Below, piece after piece: positions 1-7,238 of a stretch of DNA of 45,505 bases (the stretch's first letter is position 1; each line of letters begins with the position of its first letter). Source of the DNA: Kiritimatiellia bacterium (GTDB lineage Bacteria > Verrucomicrobiota > Kiritimatiellia > JAFGHX01). The notes below the pieces were generated by a model. The model had not been told where the DNA came from. It ran no database searches and saw nothing but the letters and a program-made list of their open reading frames with translations. Location of the stretch: the NCBI GenBank assembly GCA_016929905.1, contig JAFGHX010000071.1:1-45505 (forward strand). The letters run 5' to 3'. Position numbers and translations under genes: made by a program.

Positions 1-6
1 GCCAAC

Positions 7-73
7 GGATGAATGAACCGCAACGGATGCAGATACTATTCCAAATCCTATCCGCTGCCGTCCATTCATCCGC
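7..73. repeat. Palindromic repeat at window start
   Basis: Positions 8-29 and 51-72 are imperfect inverted copies of each other (about 20 of 22 positions match), separated by about 21 nt, so the stretch can fold into one hairpin. The right arm (51-80) recurs as a direct copy at 1604-1633 with about 28 of 30 matches, there inside the start of the next secreted-protein gene. It looks like a dispersed REP-type element. No gene is called in 1-207. Confidence 0.6.
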
Positions 74-207
74 TGGAAACTTCTTCGGTCTTCGGTGCAC
101 GTCGAACACCTGTATTACGGAACCCCAGCGATCTCCCCACATTCAGGCTGGTCGGGCCGCCTCTCACAGGCTATGGTATTGCCGTGTCCAGACGAAGGAG
201 TCCGGCC

Positions 208-1476
208 ATGCCGACCGAATCTCCCAGCGGTTTCTACAACATCCGCGCCTTCGGCGCGAAGGGTGACCGATCCGCGAACGACGCGACCGCGATCCAGGCC
301 GCCATCGACGCGTGCGCCGGAGCCGGCGGCGGCACGGTCCGTTTTCCGGCAGGTGATTATCTTTCCGGCGCCATCGTCCTGCGCAGCCATGTCACCCTCG
401 AGCTCATGGCGGGGGCCACGCTCTGGGCGAGCACCGACCCGCATGACTATCCGGACGCGCGCGGTAAGCACCTGATCTCGGCTGAAGACGCCGAACACAT
501 CGCACTCGTCGGCCAGGGCTGCCTCCACGGGCAGGGCGAAGCCGATCTGCCCTGGGCACAGGCGAAGAACCTGCCGTTCCGCATCGGCGTCCTGCTCTTC
601 GAACACTGCCGCCACGTCACGATCCGCGACGTCACGATCCTCTTCAGCGACGCGTGGACCGTACACCTGCGCCGCTGCCAGACCGTGTTCATCGACGGGG
701 TCACCATCTTCAACAACGTCCAACACATCAACTCGGACGGGATCGACCCGAACTCCTGCCGCGACGTGCACATCTCGAACTGCCACATCGTCGCCGGCGA
801 CGACTGCATCGTGCTCAAATCGACGGGTAGCGAGCCGTGCGAGAACATCGTGATCACCAACTGCACGGTGGAAACAACCTGCGCCGCGCTCAAGCTCGGC
901 ACGGAATCGCACGGCGACTTCCGCAACATCCATTTCGCCAACTGCACGATCCGGAATTCGTTCGTCGGGATCGGGTTCTATCTCAAGGACGGCGCCAGCA
1001 TGGAGCAGGTCACATTCTCGGGCATTTCGATCGAGTGCAACCCCGTGCGCGGGAACCAGGCCTTTCCGATCTTCATGGATATCGAGAAGCGGCACGAGGA
1101 CTCCCGCATCGGCGCCATTCGGGACGTGGCCTTTCGTGACGTCTACATCAAGAGCGGGAGCGGAATCCTGATCCAGGGCATGCCGGAGAGCCTGATCGAA
1201 AACCTGACCCTCTCAAATATCACGCTTCGTGCGGAGCACGCGGACGATTACACGAACCGCCGCAAACCGGCCGGCGGCACGCGCACGGTCAAGGACGAGC
1301 GCGACACGCTGTACGCGCAGGAGCCGGCCTGGTGCACGATCGCGTATGTCGACGGCCTGACCGTCCGCGATCTGCACGTACACGTCTCGGAAGAAGCCGC
1401 TGGACAGTCCCCGCGCGAAACGCTCAGCCTGCATCATGTGGCGAATGCATCTGTCGATGACGAACCGGCGCAGTAG
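208..1476 (+). CDS. GH28 family polygalacturonase-like glycosidase
   Basis: 422-residue right-handed beta-helix glycosidase of the GH28 type, which hydrolyses galacturonan or rhamnogalacturonan backbones. The N-terminus shows the pectate-lyase-superfamily opening (NIRAFGAKGD, then DATAIQAAIDAC). The GH28 signature region is visible in order: NSDGID, then AGDDCIVLKS, then GTESHGDF and a YLKDG segment in the place of the usual RIK. The Asp residues of the first two motifs are the expected catalytic set. The ATG at 208 is chosen because GAAGGAG (193-199) lies 8 nt before it; the longer open frame upstream runs through a repeat. No signal peptide is visible from this start, so it may act in the cytoplasm or periplasm on imported oligomers. 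The stop codon is part of a hairpin repeat. Family call is firm; exact substrate is not. Confidence 0.9.
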   Translation: MPTESPSGFYNIRAFGAKGDRSANDATAIQAAIDACAGAGGGTVRFPAGDYLSGAIVLRSHVTLELMAGATLWASTDPHDYPDARGKHLISAEDAEHIALVGQGCLHGQGEADLPWAQAKNLPFRIGVLLFEHCRHVTIRDVTILFSDAWTVHLRRCQTVFIDGVTIFNNVQHINSDGIDPNSCRDVHISNCHIVAGDDCIVLKSTGSEPCENIVITNCTVETTCAALKLGTESHGDFRNIHFANCTIRNSFVGIGFYLKDGASMEQVTFSGISIECNPVRGNQAFPIFMDIEKRHEDSRIGAIRDVAFRDVYIKSGSGILIQGMPESLIENLTLSNITLRAEHADDYTNRRKPAGGTRTVKDERDTLYAQEPAWCTIAYVDGLTVRDLHVHVSEEAAGQSPRETLSLHHVANASVDDEPAQ

Positions 1477-1550
1477 CGCAGGCATTCCTGCTTGCGCTCC
1501 CAACGTGCGGCTGCAGGGAACGCAGGCAGGAATGCCTGCGCCACTGCGCG
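1474..1550. repeat. Stop-codon-linked inverted repeat pair (GCAGGCATTCCTGC family)
   Basis: The repeat begins with the TAG stop of the GH28 gene. TAGCGCAGGCATTCCTGC (1474-1491) is followed about 30 nt later by a near-perfect reverse complement (1518-1541), giving a stem of about 25 bp. Each arm also has its own small hairpin GCAGG-CATT-CCTGC. Likely a terminator-like or REP-like element; relatives sit after the stops at 2734, 4533 and, on the minus strand, 7238. Confidence 0.75.
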
Positions 1551-1575
1551 CTACAGGGAATAAGGAGAGAACCCG

Positions 1576-2736
1576 ATGATGGCAGACTCGATGCCCACTC
1601 CCATCCGCTGCCGTTCATTCATCCGTTGGAAACACTCTTTCTCCTGCCGGCTTCGAATATACGCTCCGTTGGCCGCCCTCTGCCTCACGTTCGCCGCAAC
1701 GCCCGCCGCGTGGGGCTGGACGGTGCATGTCACCTTCAACGGCGGGACCGAAGGCGAACCCGCGAACGAGGCGCCGTTCAGCGCGTTTTCGGGCACGACA
1801 TACACGCGCGAACAGAGCTTCGAAGGGGGGATGGGCGTCATCCTGCATGCCAGACGGGGCAAGGAGAACTTCGGGTATTGGGGCGGTTCCGTCAACTTCC
1901 CCACGAACCTCGTCCGCGGCGACGAGATCTGGTGGCGCGTGCGCACACGCTGGCCCGCGGGCCAGAGCTACGAGTCGAACCCGTGGCTGAAATTCCTGCG
2001 GATCCACACCCGCACCGCGGCGGAGACGAACCACGGCTACGACGACCTGTACATCGCCAACCCCGGCTCGGACCAGCCGTTCCGCGCGATTTACGAGGGC
2101 GGCGGGGCCTGGCGGACCTGCGGCACGCCCGCCGACGCCATCCAGCCCGACGCCTGGGAAACCTACGAGATGTACTTGCGGCTCGACACGCTCTCGGTGA
2201 GCAACGGCGGCATGGCCCGGGTCCGCGTGTGGAAGAACGGCAAGCTGCTGCGCGAGTTCGACGACCAGCCCACGCTGAAGGCCGCGGACGGTTACGCCGA
2301 TTTCGCCTACCTGTTTAGCTACTGGAACAGCGACCCGTGGCGCGGGCGGTTCACCTACGCGTCCGGCGGCCCGTTCCAACAGGGCGAGATGGTGCTGGGC
2401 AGCCTCTATACCCACACGGCGTTCCGGGTCGAGCAGCTCCTGACGAACGGCATCGAGCTGTATCACCCGGAACCGGACTGGCAACAGCGCGTGAAGCCGT
2501 TCGACGTGCTGGCCGTGGGCGAGACGCTCACCGGCCAGACCTCCGGCCACACGGCCGTCGTCACTGGCGTCTACCACACGCACCCGGTCGCCGACGTGCA
2601 CATGTACGTGGACGATATCTACATGACCAACGAGACCCCAGCCGGCCGCGACGCGCACGGCAACCCGATCACCGACCCCTGCAACGACAGTGCGCCGGGC
2701 CTGCCCACCGGCGTGCGGGTCGAGACGGTGGAGTAG
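1576..2736 (+). CDS. Secreted polysaccharide-lyase-like beta-sandwich protein
   Basis: 386 residues with a signal peptide (basic n-region, hydrophobic stretch YAPLAALCLTFAATPAAWG, predicted cleavage near residue 48). The mature part has the feel of concanavalin-like jelly-roll polysaccharide lyases: an FNGG opening, a WWRVRTRWP strand, NPWLKFLRIH, and a long series of aromatic-rich strands ending in a DDIYMTNE segment. I cannot point to catalytic residues, so lyase activity is an inference from overall look only. ATG at 1576 follows AAGGAG (1562-1567). Odd point: the n-region of the signal peptide (about 1604-1633) is encoded by a copy of the palindromic repeat found at 51-80. It lies 99 nt after the GH28 gene in the same direction, so joint pectin degradation is plausible. 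Confidence 0.6.
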   Translation: MMADSMPTPIRCRSFIRWKHSFSCRLRIYAPLAALCLTFAATPAAWGWTVHVTFNGGTEGEPANEAPFSAFSGTTYTREQSFEGGMGVILHARRGKENFGYWGGSVNFPTNLVRGDEIWWRVRTRWPAGQSYESNPWLKFLRIHTRTAAETNHGYDDLYIANPGSDQPFRAIYEGGGAWRTCGTPADAIQPDAWETYEMYLRLDTLSVSNGGMARVRVWKNGKLLREFDDQPTLKAADGYADFAYLFSYWNSDPWRGRFTYASGGPFQQGEMVLGSLYTHTAFRVEQLLTNGIELYHPEPDWQQRVKPFDVLAVGETLTGQTSGHTAVVTGVYHTHPVADVHMYVDDIYMTNETPAGRDAHGNPITDPCNDSAPGLPTGVRVETVE

Positions 2737-2756
2737 GGCAGGCATTCCTGCCCGCA
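2734..2756 (+). terminator. Stop-codon-linked hairpin
   Basis: GGGCAGG (2736-2742), loop CATT, CCTGCCC (2747-2753): a 7-bp perfect stem whose first base is the G of the TAG stop codon. Same family as the element at 1474. No T-run follows, so intrinsic termination is uncertain. Confidence 0.5.
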
Positions 2757-3044
2757 GCAGATTTCCTCCCTCTTGCCTCGCCGCCCGCTGCCTGCCGCGC
2801 CCGACTCGGACGGCCTGCTCCGGTTGCGGGTATCGCCCGGCCTGGCCGTTTCCTCCCCCGTGCCCATACCCCCCGCGCCAGCCGCTACATCTTGTATGCG
2901 AAATGGATGGATACAGAAAGACGGGAAACGGCAGGGAATTCGTGTTGGGTTTGGGCGTTTGGCGAGGATAGCTGAGAGGAGACGAAAAGCAGTTGGCGGT
3001 GTCCGGAAACGCGGGGGTTAAACCAGACGAAGGAGGGTTTGACG
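2737..3044. other. Intergenic region without a gene
   Basis: After the stop-linked hairpin the 308 bases hold only a low-complexity, C- and T-rich stretch up to about 2890 and a more AT-balanced leader before the next gene. I see no convincing coding sequence or promoter; the ribosome-binding site AGGAGGG at 3031-3037 belongs to the next gene. Confidence 0.5.
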
Positions 3045-4535
3045 ATGAGTCGCACGACGGCACTCCCGGTTGATTCCATGCGCGACGGTTTGCGGCACCG
3101 CACGGGTACGGCTGCCCGAATGCTGGCGGCGGGGCTTCTGATCGGCGTCCTCTTATGCGGTGTTCGCCCGGTCCTGGCGGCGAACCCGGTCGCGATCGTT
3201 CCCGAGGAGTATCCCGGGCCGGTCCGCAACCCGCACAAGGGCTTCCAGGCGCGCGCGAGTTTTCCGTTGGGTCAGAAAACGAGCGTCAACAAGAACTTCC
3301 ACAAGCTCGGTTCGGTGTTGAACATTCGCGACTGGTGCCACTGGACCAGCCTCGAGACAAGCGAGGCCGACACGACCCAGCGGATTGTGGACCGGATCAA
3401 CTACCTGTGCGCGGACTACGAGACATACAACTGCAGCGCGAGGTTCCGGGTGATGACATACAACGACTGGCCGCCGGAGCCGGCCTCGGAGTGGGTGCCC
3501 GGCGGTCTGACGGTGACGGACTTCACCAACCAGACCGCGCGTTACCGCCAGCGTTACGTGAATTTGATCCGGAAAGTGGGCGAAGTGCTGGACGGCGACC
3601 CGCGCATCGACGTGGTGGAGATCGGCACGGGCCGGTGGGGCGAGTGCGCCGTGCCCGCCGGCCTCTGGCGCACCCGCGCGTTCGACGACTCCGGTTGGCA
3701 GACGGGTGCCGCTCCCTTCGGCTACGGCCCGCTCGCCCCGTTCGGCACGGACCTGACCGGCGACATGCCCGGCCGCTGCACCTGTCTGTTCATGCGGCGG
3801 GCGTTTGTGCTCCAGTCGCCCGCCCAGGTGCAGGAACTGTGCCTGGACGTCGAAATCGAGGACGGGTTTGTCGCCTGGATCAACGGCGAGGAGTGCGCCC
3901 GGTTCAACGTGGGCGCGCCGCACGCGCCCGTGGCCTGCGACGACACGGCCGTGGACGGGCTTGGCCCGGCGACCAACCTCACCATCGCTCTGGCCGGCTC
4001 CGCACTGCCCGAGTTGACGGCGGGCACCAATATCCTGGCCGTGCAGGCCTTCAACTCCCGAATCGACAGTTCCGATTTCAAGATCGACCTGGCCCTGTCC
4101 GCTCCGGCCGGCGACACGGTGGCCAACGACGCCGACGGCGACGGACTCGACGATGACTGGGAAACCGCACAGTACGGCGACACCGGCGCCGGAAGCGCCG
4201 ACCAGGACGCCGACGGCGACGGCCGGTCCAACTTCGAGGAATGGGTCTGCGGCACTGGCGCAACGGATCCCGGCAGCCTCTTCACCGTCGCCGTGGCCGT
4301 GGAGAGCGGCCGGATCGTGGTGTCGTTTCCGACACTCCCGGTCTCGGGCGCCGGCTACGAGGCCGGCACGCAACGGCATTACCAGTTGCAGGCGGCGTCC
4401 GGCGGCTCGCTCTGCCCCGACTGGACGCCCGTCCCCGGCTACGACGCCGTCCTCGGTACGGGCCAGACGGTACGCTACACCAACAACGCCGTGAGCGCCG
4501 CCATGCAGTACCGCGGTCGGGTCTGGCTGCAGTAG
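3045..4535 (+). CDS. Secreted chimeric protein: truncated DUF4832-like TIM barrel, beta-sandwich module, TSP3 and terminal domain
   Basis: 496 residues. A long n-region leads to a signal peptide (AARMLAAGLLIGVLLCGV, cleavage near VLAANP). Residues about 50-200 resemble the N-terminal half of DUF4832-type TIM barrels (NPHKGFQ, RVMTYNDWP, VVEIGTGRWGE). At RWGE the barrel stops and runs straight into a beta-sandwich module (WRTRAFDDSGW ... APFGYG ... DGFVAWINGEE) seen also in the proteins at 7236 and 14715. Then come Asp-rich calcium-type repeats (DADGDGLDDDWE, DQDADGDGRSNFEE) and a terminal beta domain ending YRGRVWLQ. The ATG is placed by AGGAGGG (3031-3037). The missing second half of the barrel suggests a recombination product; any glycosidase activity is doubtful. 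Confidence 0.7.
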   Translation: MSRTTALPVDSMRDGLRHRTGTAARMLAAGLLIGVLLCGVRPVLAANPVAIVPEEYPGPVRNPHKGFQARASFPLGQKTSVNKNFHKLGSVLNIRDWCHWTSLETSEADTTQRIVDRINYLCADYETYNCSARFRVMTYNDWPPEPASEWVPGGLTVTDFTNQTARYRQRYVNLIRKVGEVLDGDPRIDVVEIGTGRWGECAVPAGLWRTRAFDDSGWQTGAAPFGYGPLAPFGTDLTGDMPGRCTCLFMRRAFVLQSPAQVQELCLDVEIEDGFVAWINGEECARFNVGAPHAPVACDDTAVDGLGPATNLTIALAGSALPELTAGTNILAVQAFNSRIDSSDFKIDLALSAPAGDTVANDADGDGLDDDWETAQYGDTGAGSADQDADGDGRSNFEEWVCGTGATDPGSLFTVAVAVESGRIVVSFPTLPVSGAGYEAGTQRHYQLQAASGGSLCPDWTPVPGYDAVLGTGQTVRYTNNAVSAAMQYRGRVWLQ

Positions 4536-4556
4536 CGCGGGCATGCTTGCCCGCGC
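4533..4556 (+). terminator. Stop-codon-linked hairpin
   Basis: GCGCGGGC (4535-4542), six-base loop, GCCCGCGC (4549-4556): an 8-bp perfect stem starting in the TAG stop codon. A diverged member of the GCAGGCATTCCTGC repeat family. Confidence 0.55.
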
Positions 4557-4615
4557 GCCCTGTGCCTCCGCGCGGCGCGGCGCCGGACATAGCGAGGTGG
4601 AAACTTTGTCGTAAT

Positions 4616-4642
4616 CTTTGTCGACCCCGCCGCTGCGGCGGG
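4616..4642. repeat. CTTTGTCGAYCCCGCC repeat with GC-rich hairpin
   Basis: CTTTGTCGACCCCGCC is followed by a hairpin of about 7 bp around a TGC loop (CCCCGCCGC / GGCGGGG). The same 16-nt start recurs at 45490-45505, where the window ends inside it. Dispersed intergenic repeat, possibly a terminator between the convergent genes ending at 4535 and 4721. Confidence 0.45.
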
Positions 4643-4712
4643 GAGTTCGAGCAAGTTTGCGAGTAAGTTCTCGAGCAAGTTCTCGAGTGAGTTCTCGAGG
4701 AAACTCGGGGAA
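4643..4712. repeat. Short tandem repeat, GTTCTCGAG(C/T)(A/G)A type
   Basis: About five imperfect 12-17-nt units with the core AGTTCTCGAG or AGTTTGCGAG run through this stretch. It lies in the gap between two convergent genes and abuts the TAG stop of the minus-strand gene at 4721. It is open in one frame but encodes only a Ser/Arg-rich string, so I do not call a gene. Confidence 0.6.
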
Positions 4713-4720
4713 GTTTCAGG

Positions 4721-6943
4721 CTAGTCCCGCCGGAACAGAGCCACGGCCTGCCGGGTGCGGGTTTGCTGGGAGCCGTGCTCTTCGAGCAAGGTATAGAACT
4801 CTGGTGTGTCCGTGTTCGGCCGTATGTGGCTGCTGCCTACCATCGAGATGCTGATATGGCTGGAGTCGCGCACTTCAACGATGCCCCGGTCGGTGCGCGC
4901 TTGCGCATGCCCGCCGAACCCGAGTATGTTGATGTTCTCGCATCGGTCGACTTCGATGGAAGAGCGGGTCTGCTCGACTTTGGTGCCCAGGATGTCGACG
5001 TTCGTTGCGTTGCGCAGCTCGACGAGCGTGGCGGCACTGTGTTCGGGGTTGAATGCGTAGAAGACGAGCGGCTCGCGCGTGTTCTCGATGGTCAGGTATC
5101 GGAAATCCTTGTCGCAACCCCCGTCGCGGTAGTTGGAGAAGCAGGTCCAGAAATACCATTTCCCCCCGCCGTGGTCTGAAATCCGATACAACGAGCCGGC
5201 AGGTCTTTTTTGGGTGGGGTGTTGGACGCCCCCTCGGATCGACTTCACGATCGAGTTCCGGCCGGCGCGCCAATGCAGCATATAGAGCTTGCCGGTTGCC
5301 GCCGCCCTCTCGTCCAGCATGAAGGCGACGCTACCCAGAAAGGTGGTGGCGTTGGGGTCGTCTGCCGTGGCGATCATCGGCGTCTCCACGGCCGGATGCC
5401 ACGCCTCGTCGTTGGCAATCACGGCATGCGCCTTGGCGGTCCCGAAAAGGACGGTGTCCCGCCGCAAGGTGAGCGGGCGGCTGATGTTGTATTGGCCTTT
5501 CGGCAGGAAGACCTTCCGGTGCCCGTCGATCGCTTTTTGCAGGGCGGCGGTATCGTCCGTCTTGCCATCGCCTTTTGCGCCGATGTCGGGGTCTCTCACG
5601 TTCTTCGCGTCGGGGTCTTCGAAGGAGGGCAACTGCGTCCAGATGTGCCGGGACATCAGGTCGGCCGGCGGGCCGGCCGGGTTCGGGCCGCAACGGACGT
5701 ACTCTTCGTTGATCTGCCGCCCGTTCACGATCATATGGGTGTTCTTCTTGAGGCTCGCGTACTCCGCCACGTGCGTCCAGGGGGCGGCGCAGGGGAGCCG
5801 CTTGCCGGTCTTGTCCTCAACGAGATACTCGGCACCCCGGATGTAGACGTCCTTGAGTTGAACGAGTTGGCCGACCGCGTTGTCGATCACGGCGCGTCCG
5901 TTCTTCCGCTCGATCTCGATCCGGCAATCTTTCATGAAGAACCCGCCGCCGACCGTGCACCAGTTGTATGTCGGCAGGGACACGAGCGGGGCTTCTTTCC
6001 TGATGAACGTGCAGCCGACGAACCCGACGTGCGTGAAGGAGGAACACAGGAAGCTGCCCACGGCCTGGTTTCGGAAGATCCCGCCGGCGATGACCGCGCT
6101 CGGCGGATTGTTCGGCGCGTACAGCCCATAGTCGCCGCCGTCGACCTCGATGTTCGCCACGCCGGCGCCTGCGCCTGGCGTGAAGTAGAAGCCGGCGAAG
6201 CCGCCTTCGGCATTGACGCGGCAGTCCTCGATGGAACAGCCCTGTGCGCCCGTCATGCACAGGCCGACAGCGCCTCGATTGCCCTTACCGATATCGATGT
6301 CAATTCCGCGATAGACCATGTAGAACCCGTTCCCGTGCTGTTTCAGGGCGTCGCGCGGCTTGATCCGCGTGATCTCGCCTTCGAATTGGGTCCACACGAT
6401 CACGACCGGCTTCGGATCTTCCGGGTTGTCGAATCCGTCGGCACGGTCCGTGAGCTTGATCACCGGCCGTTTGCCCTGGGTCGAGCCGATCAGGTTCGGG
6501 ATCTTCTTGCCTTCCCAGGTCATCCATTTCAGCGTTCCGTTCTTCCATTTCCGGACCGCCGTAATCTTTTTCATGCAGTTCAAGGTGTCGGAGACCAGGT
6601 AGGTTCCGGACGGGAAGAAGGCGACCAACGCCTTGTCCCGCGCGTCGACGATCGCTTTCTGCAACGCCTTCAGTGAGTCTTTCCTGCCGGTCGGGTCCAC
6701 GGGATTGCCTTGCCACCCGTCGTAGAGTGTGACGTCCAGAAACCCGTCCCGGATCATGTCGCCATGCGTCTCGCTCAGCTTGTCGAACCAGCTTCTGTCT
6801 TTCGCGAGTTCGTCCGGCAGCACGTCTCGTACGCGTTCGAGCATGGCGCGCTTTCTGGCTTGCAGGTCGTCGGCAGCTTCGGCTGAGAGACTGCCGAGCA
6901 GGATTGCGGCGGCGATGCAGATCATCGGTGTTTTTCCATTCAT
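4721..6943 (-). CDS. Secreted GH55-like double beta-helix protein
   Basis: 740 residues with a clear signal peptide (MNGKTPMICIAAAILLGSLSAEA). Two pectate-lyase-superfamily (right-handed beta-helix) domains follow: one opening near VTLYDGWQGN with DSLKALQKAIVDARD, the second near DIGAKGDGKTDDTAALQKA. Two tandem helices of this kind are the layout of GH55 exo/endo-beta-1,3-glucanases. The catalytic Glu cannot be assigned by eye, so the substrate is open. The ATG at 6943 has AGGAG 7 nt upstream; the frame stays open further upstream but lacks a better start. The conserved element CTAACA-N12-GCGGACATATACG lies 62 nt before the start, so I infer control by the sigma-GH fusion protein encoded at 10180-11985. 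Confidence 0.8.
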   Translation of the reverse strand: MNGKTPMICIAAAILLGSLSAEAADDLQARKRAMLERVRDVLPDELAKDRSWFDKLSETHGDMIRDGFLDVTLYDGWQGNPVDPTGRKDSLKALQKAIVDARDKALVAFFPSGTYLVSDTLNCMKKITAVRKWKNGTLKWMTWEGKKIPNLIGSTQGKRPVIKLTDRADGFDNPEDPKPVVIVWTQFEGEITRIKPRDALKQHGNGFYMVYRGIDIDIGKGNRGAVGLCMTGAQGCSIEDCRVNAEGGFAGFYFTPGAGAGVANIEVDGGDYGLYAPNNPPSAVIAGGIFRNQAVGSFLCSSFTHVGFVGCTFIRKEAPLVSLPTYNWCTVGGGFFMKDCRIEIERKNGRAVIDNAVGQLVQLKDVYIRGAEYLVEDKTGKRLPCAAPWTHVAEYASLKKNTHMIVNGRQINEEYVRCGPNPAGPPADLMSRHIWTQLPSFEDPDAKNVRDPDIGAKGDGKTDDTAALQKAIDGHRKVFLPKGQYNISRPLTLRRDTVLFGTAKAHAVIANDEAWHPAVETPMIATADDPNATTFLGSVAFMLDERAAATGKLYMLHWRAGRNSIVKSIRGGVQHPTQKRPAGSLYRISDHGGGKWYFWTCFSNYRDGGCDKDFRYLTIENTREPLVFYAFNPEHSAATLVELRNATNVDILGTKVEQTRSSIEVDRCENINILGFGGHAQARTDRGIVEVRDSSHISISMVGSSHIRPNTDTPEFYTLLEEHGSQQTRTRQAVALFRRD

Positions 6944-7004
6944 GATGTGTCTCCTGCGAATGCACGGATTTGGGCGGAAACGGGGCTGAAACCTTTGATT
7001 TACC

Positions 7005-7035
7005 CGTATATGTCCGCCCGCCGGGCGGATGTTAG
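7005..7035 (-). promoter_or_regulatory. Site A of conserved ECF-type promoter element
   Basis: Read on the minus strand: CTAACA, 12 nt, GCGGACATATACG. Site B (10191-10221) and site C (12032-12062) have the same two blocks and exactly the same 12-nt spacer while the spacers themselves differ. All three sit 47-97 nt upstream of minus-strand genes. This is what a bipartite -35/-10 promoter for an alternative sigma factor looks like; CTAACA would be the -35 block. Confidence 0.75.
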
Positions 7036-7078
7036 CGGTTTTTCGGTCAACATACACGCATTTGCGAGTATCTGAAGC

Positions 7079-7238
7079 AGCGCGGGCATTCCTGCCCGCG
7101 TTCCCGGCGGCCAGCGTCGGCGAAACGTCCTCGTCGCGCCAGCCTCTCCCTTGAGGGGAACTCCTCCATCAAACTTGTGTATCGACGTTTCTTTGGTATG
7201 CCAGAGCACAGGGAGCGCAGGCAGGAATGCCTGCGCTA
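7079..7238. repeat. Paired hairpin repeats downstream of the GH49-like gene
   Basis: CGCGGGC...GCCCGCG (7081-7100) is one copy. The other (7214-7238), read on the minus strand, is TAGCGCAGGCATTCCTGC and begins with the stop codon of the gene at 7236. The two are in inverted orientation about 110 nt apart. Between them (7101-7210) I see no gene or promoter. Confidence 0.65.

Noticed and set aside
2590..2615. GCACATGTACGTGG as a further copy of the sigma-GH promoter motif
   Set aside because: It lies within coding sequence, and CTAACA is absent 12 nt upstream.
1615..3063. Minus-strand frame of 482 codons opposite the lyase-like gene
   Set aside because: Shadow frame running through a hairpin repeat; no start signal or known motif.
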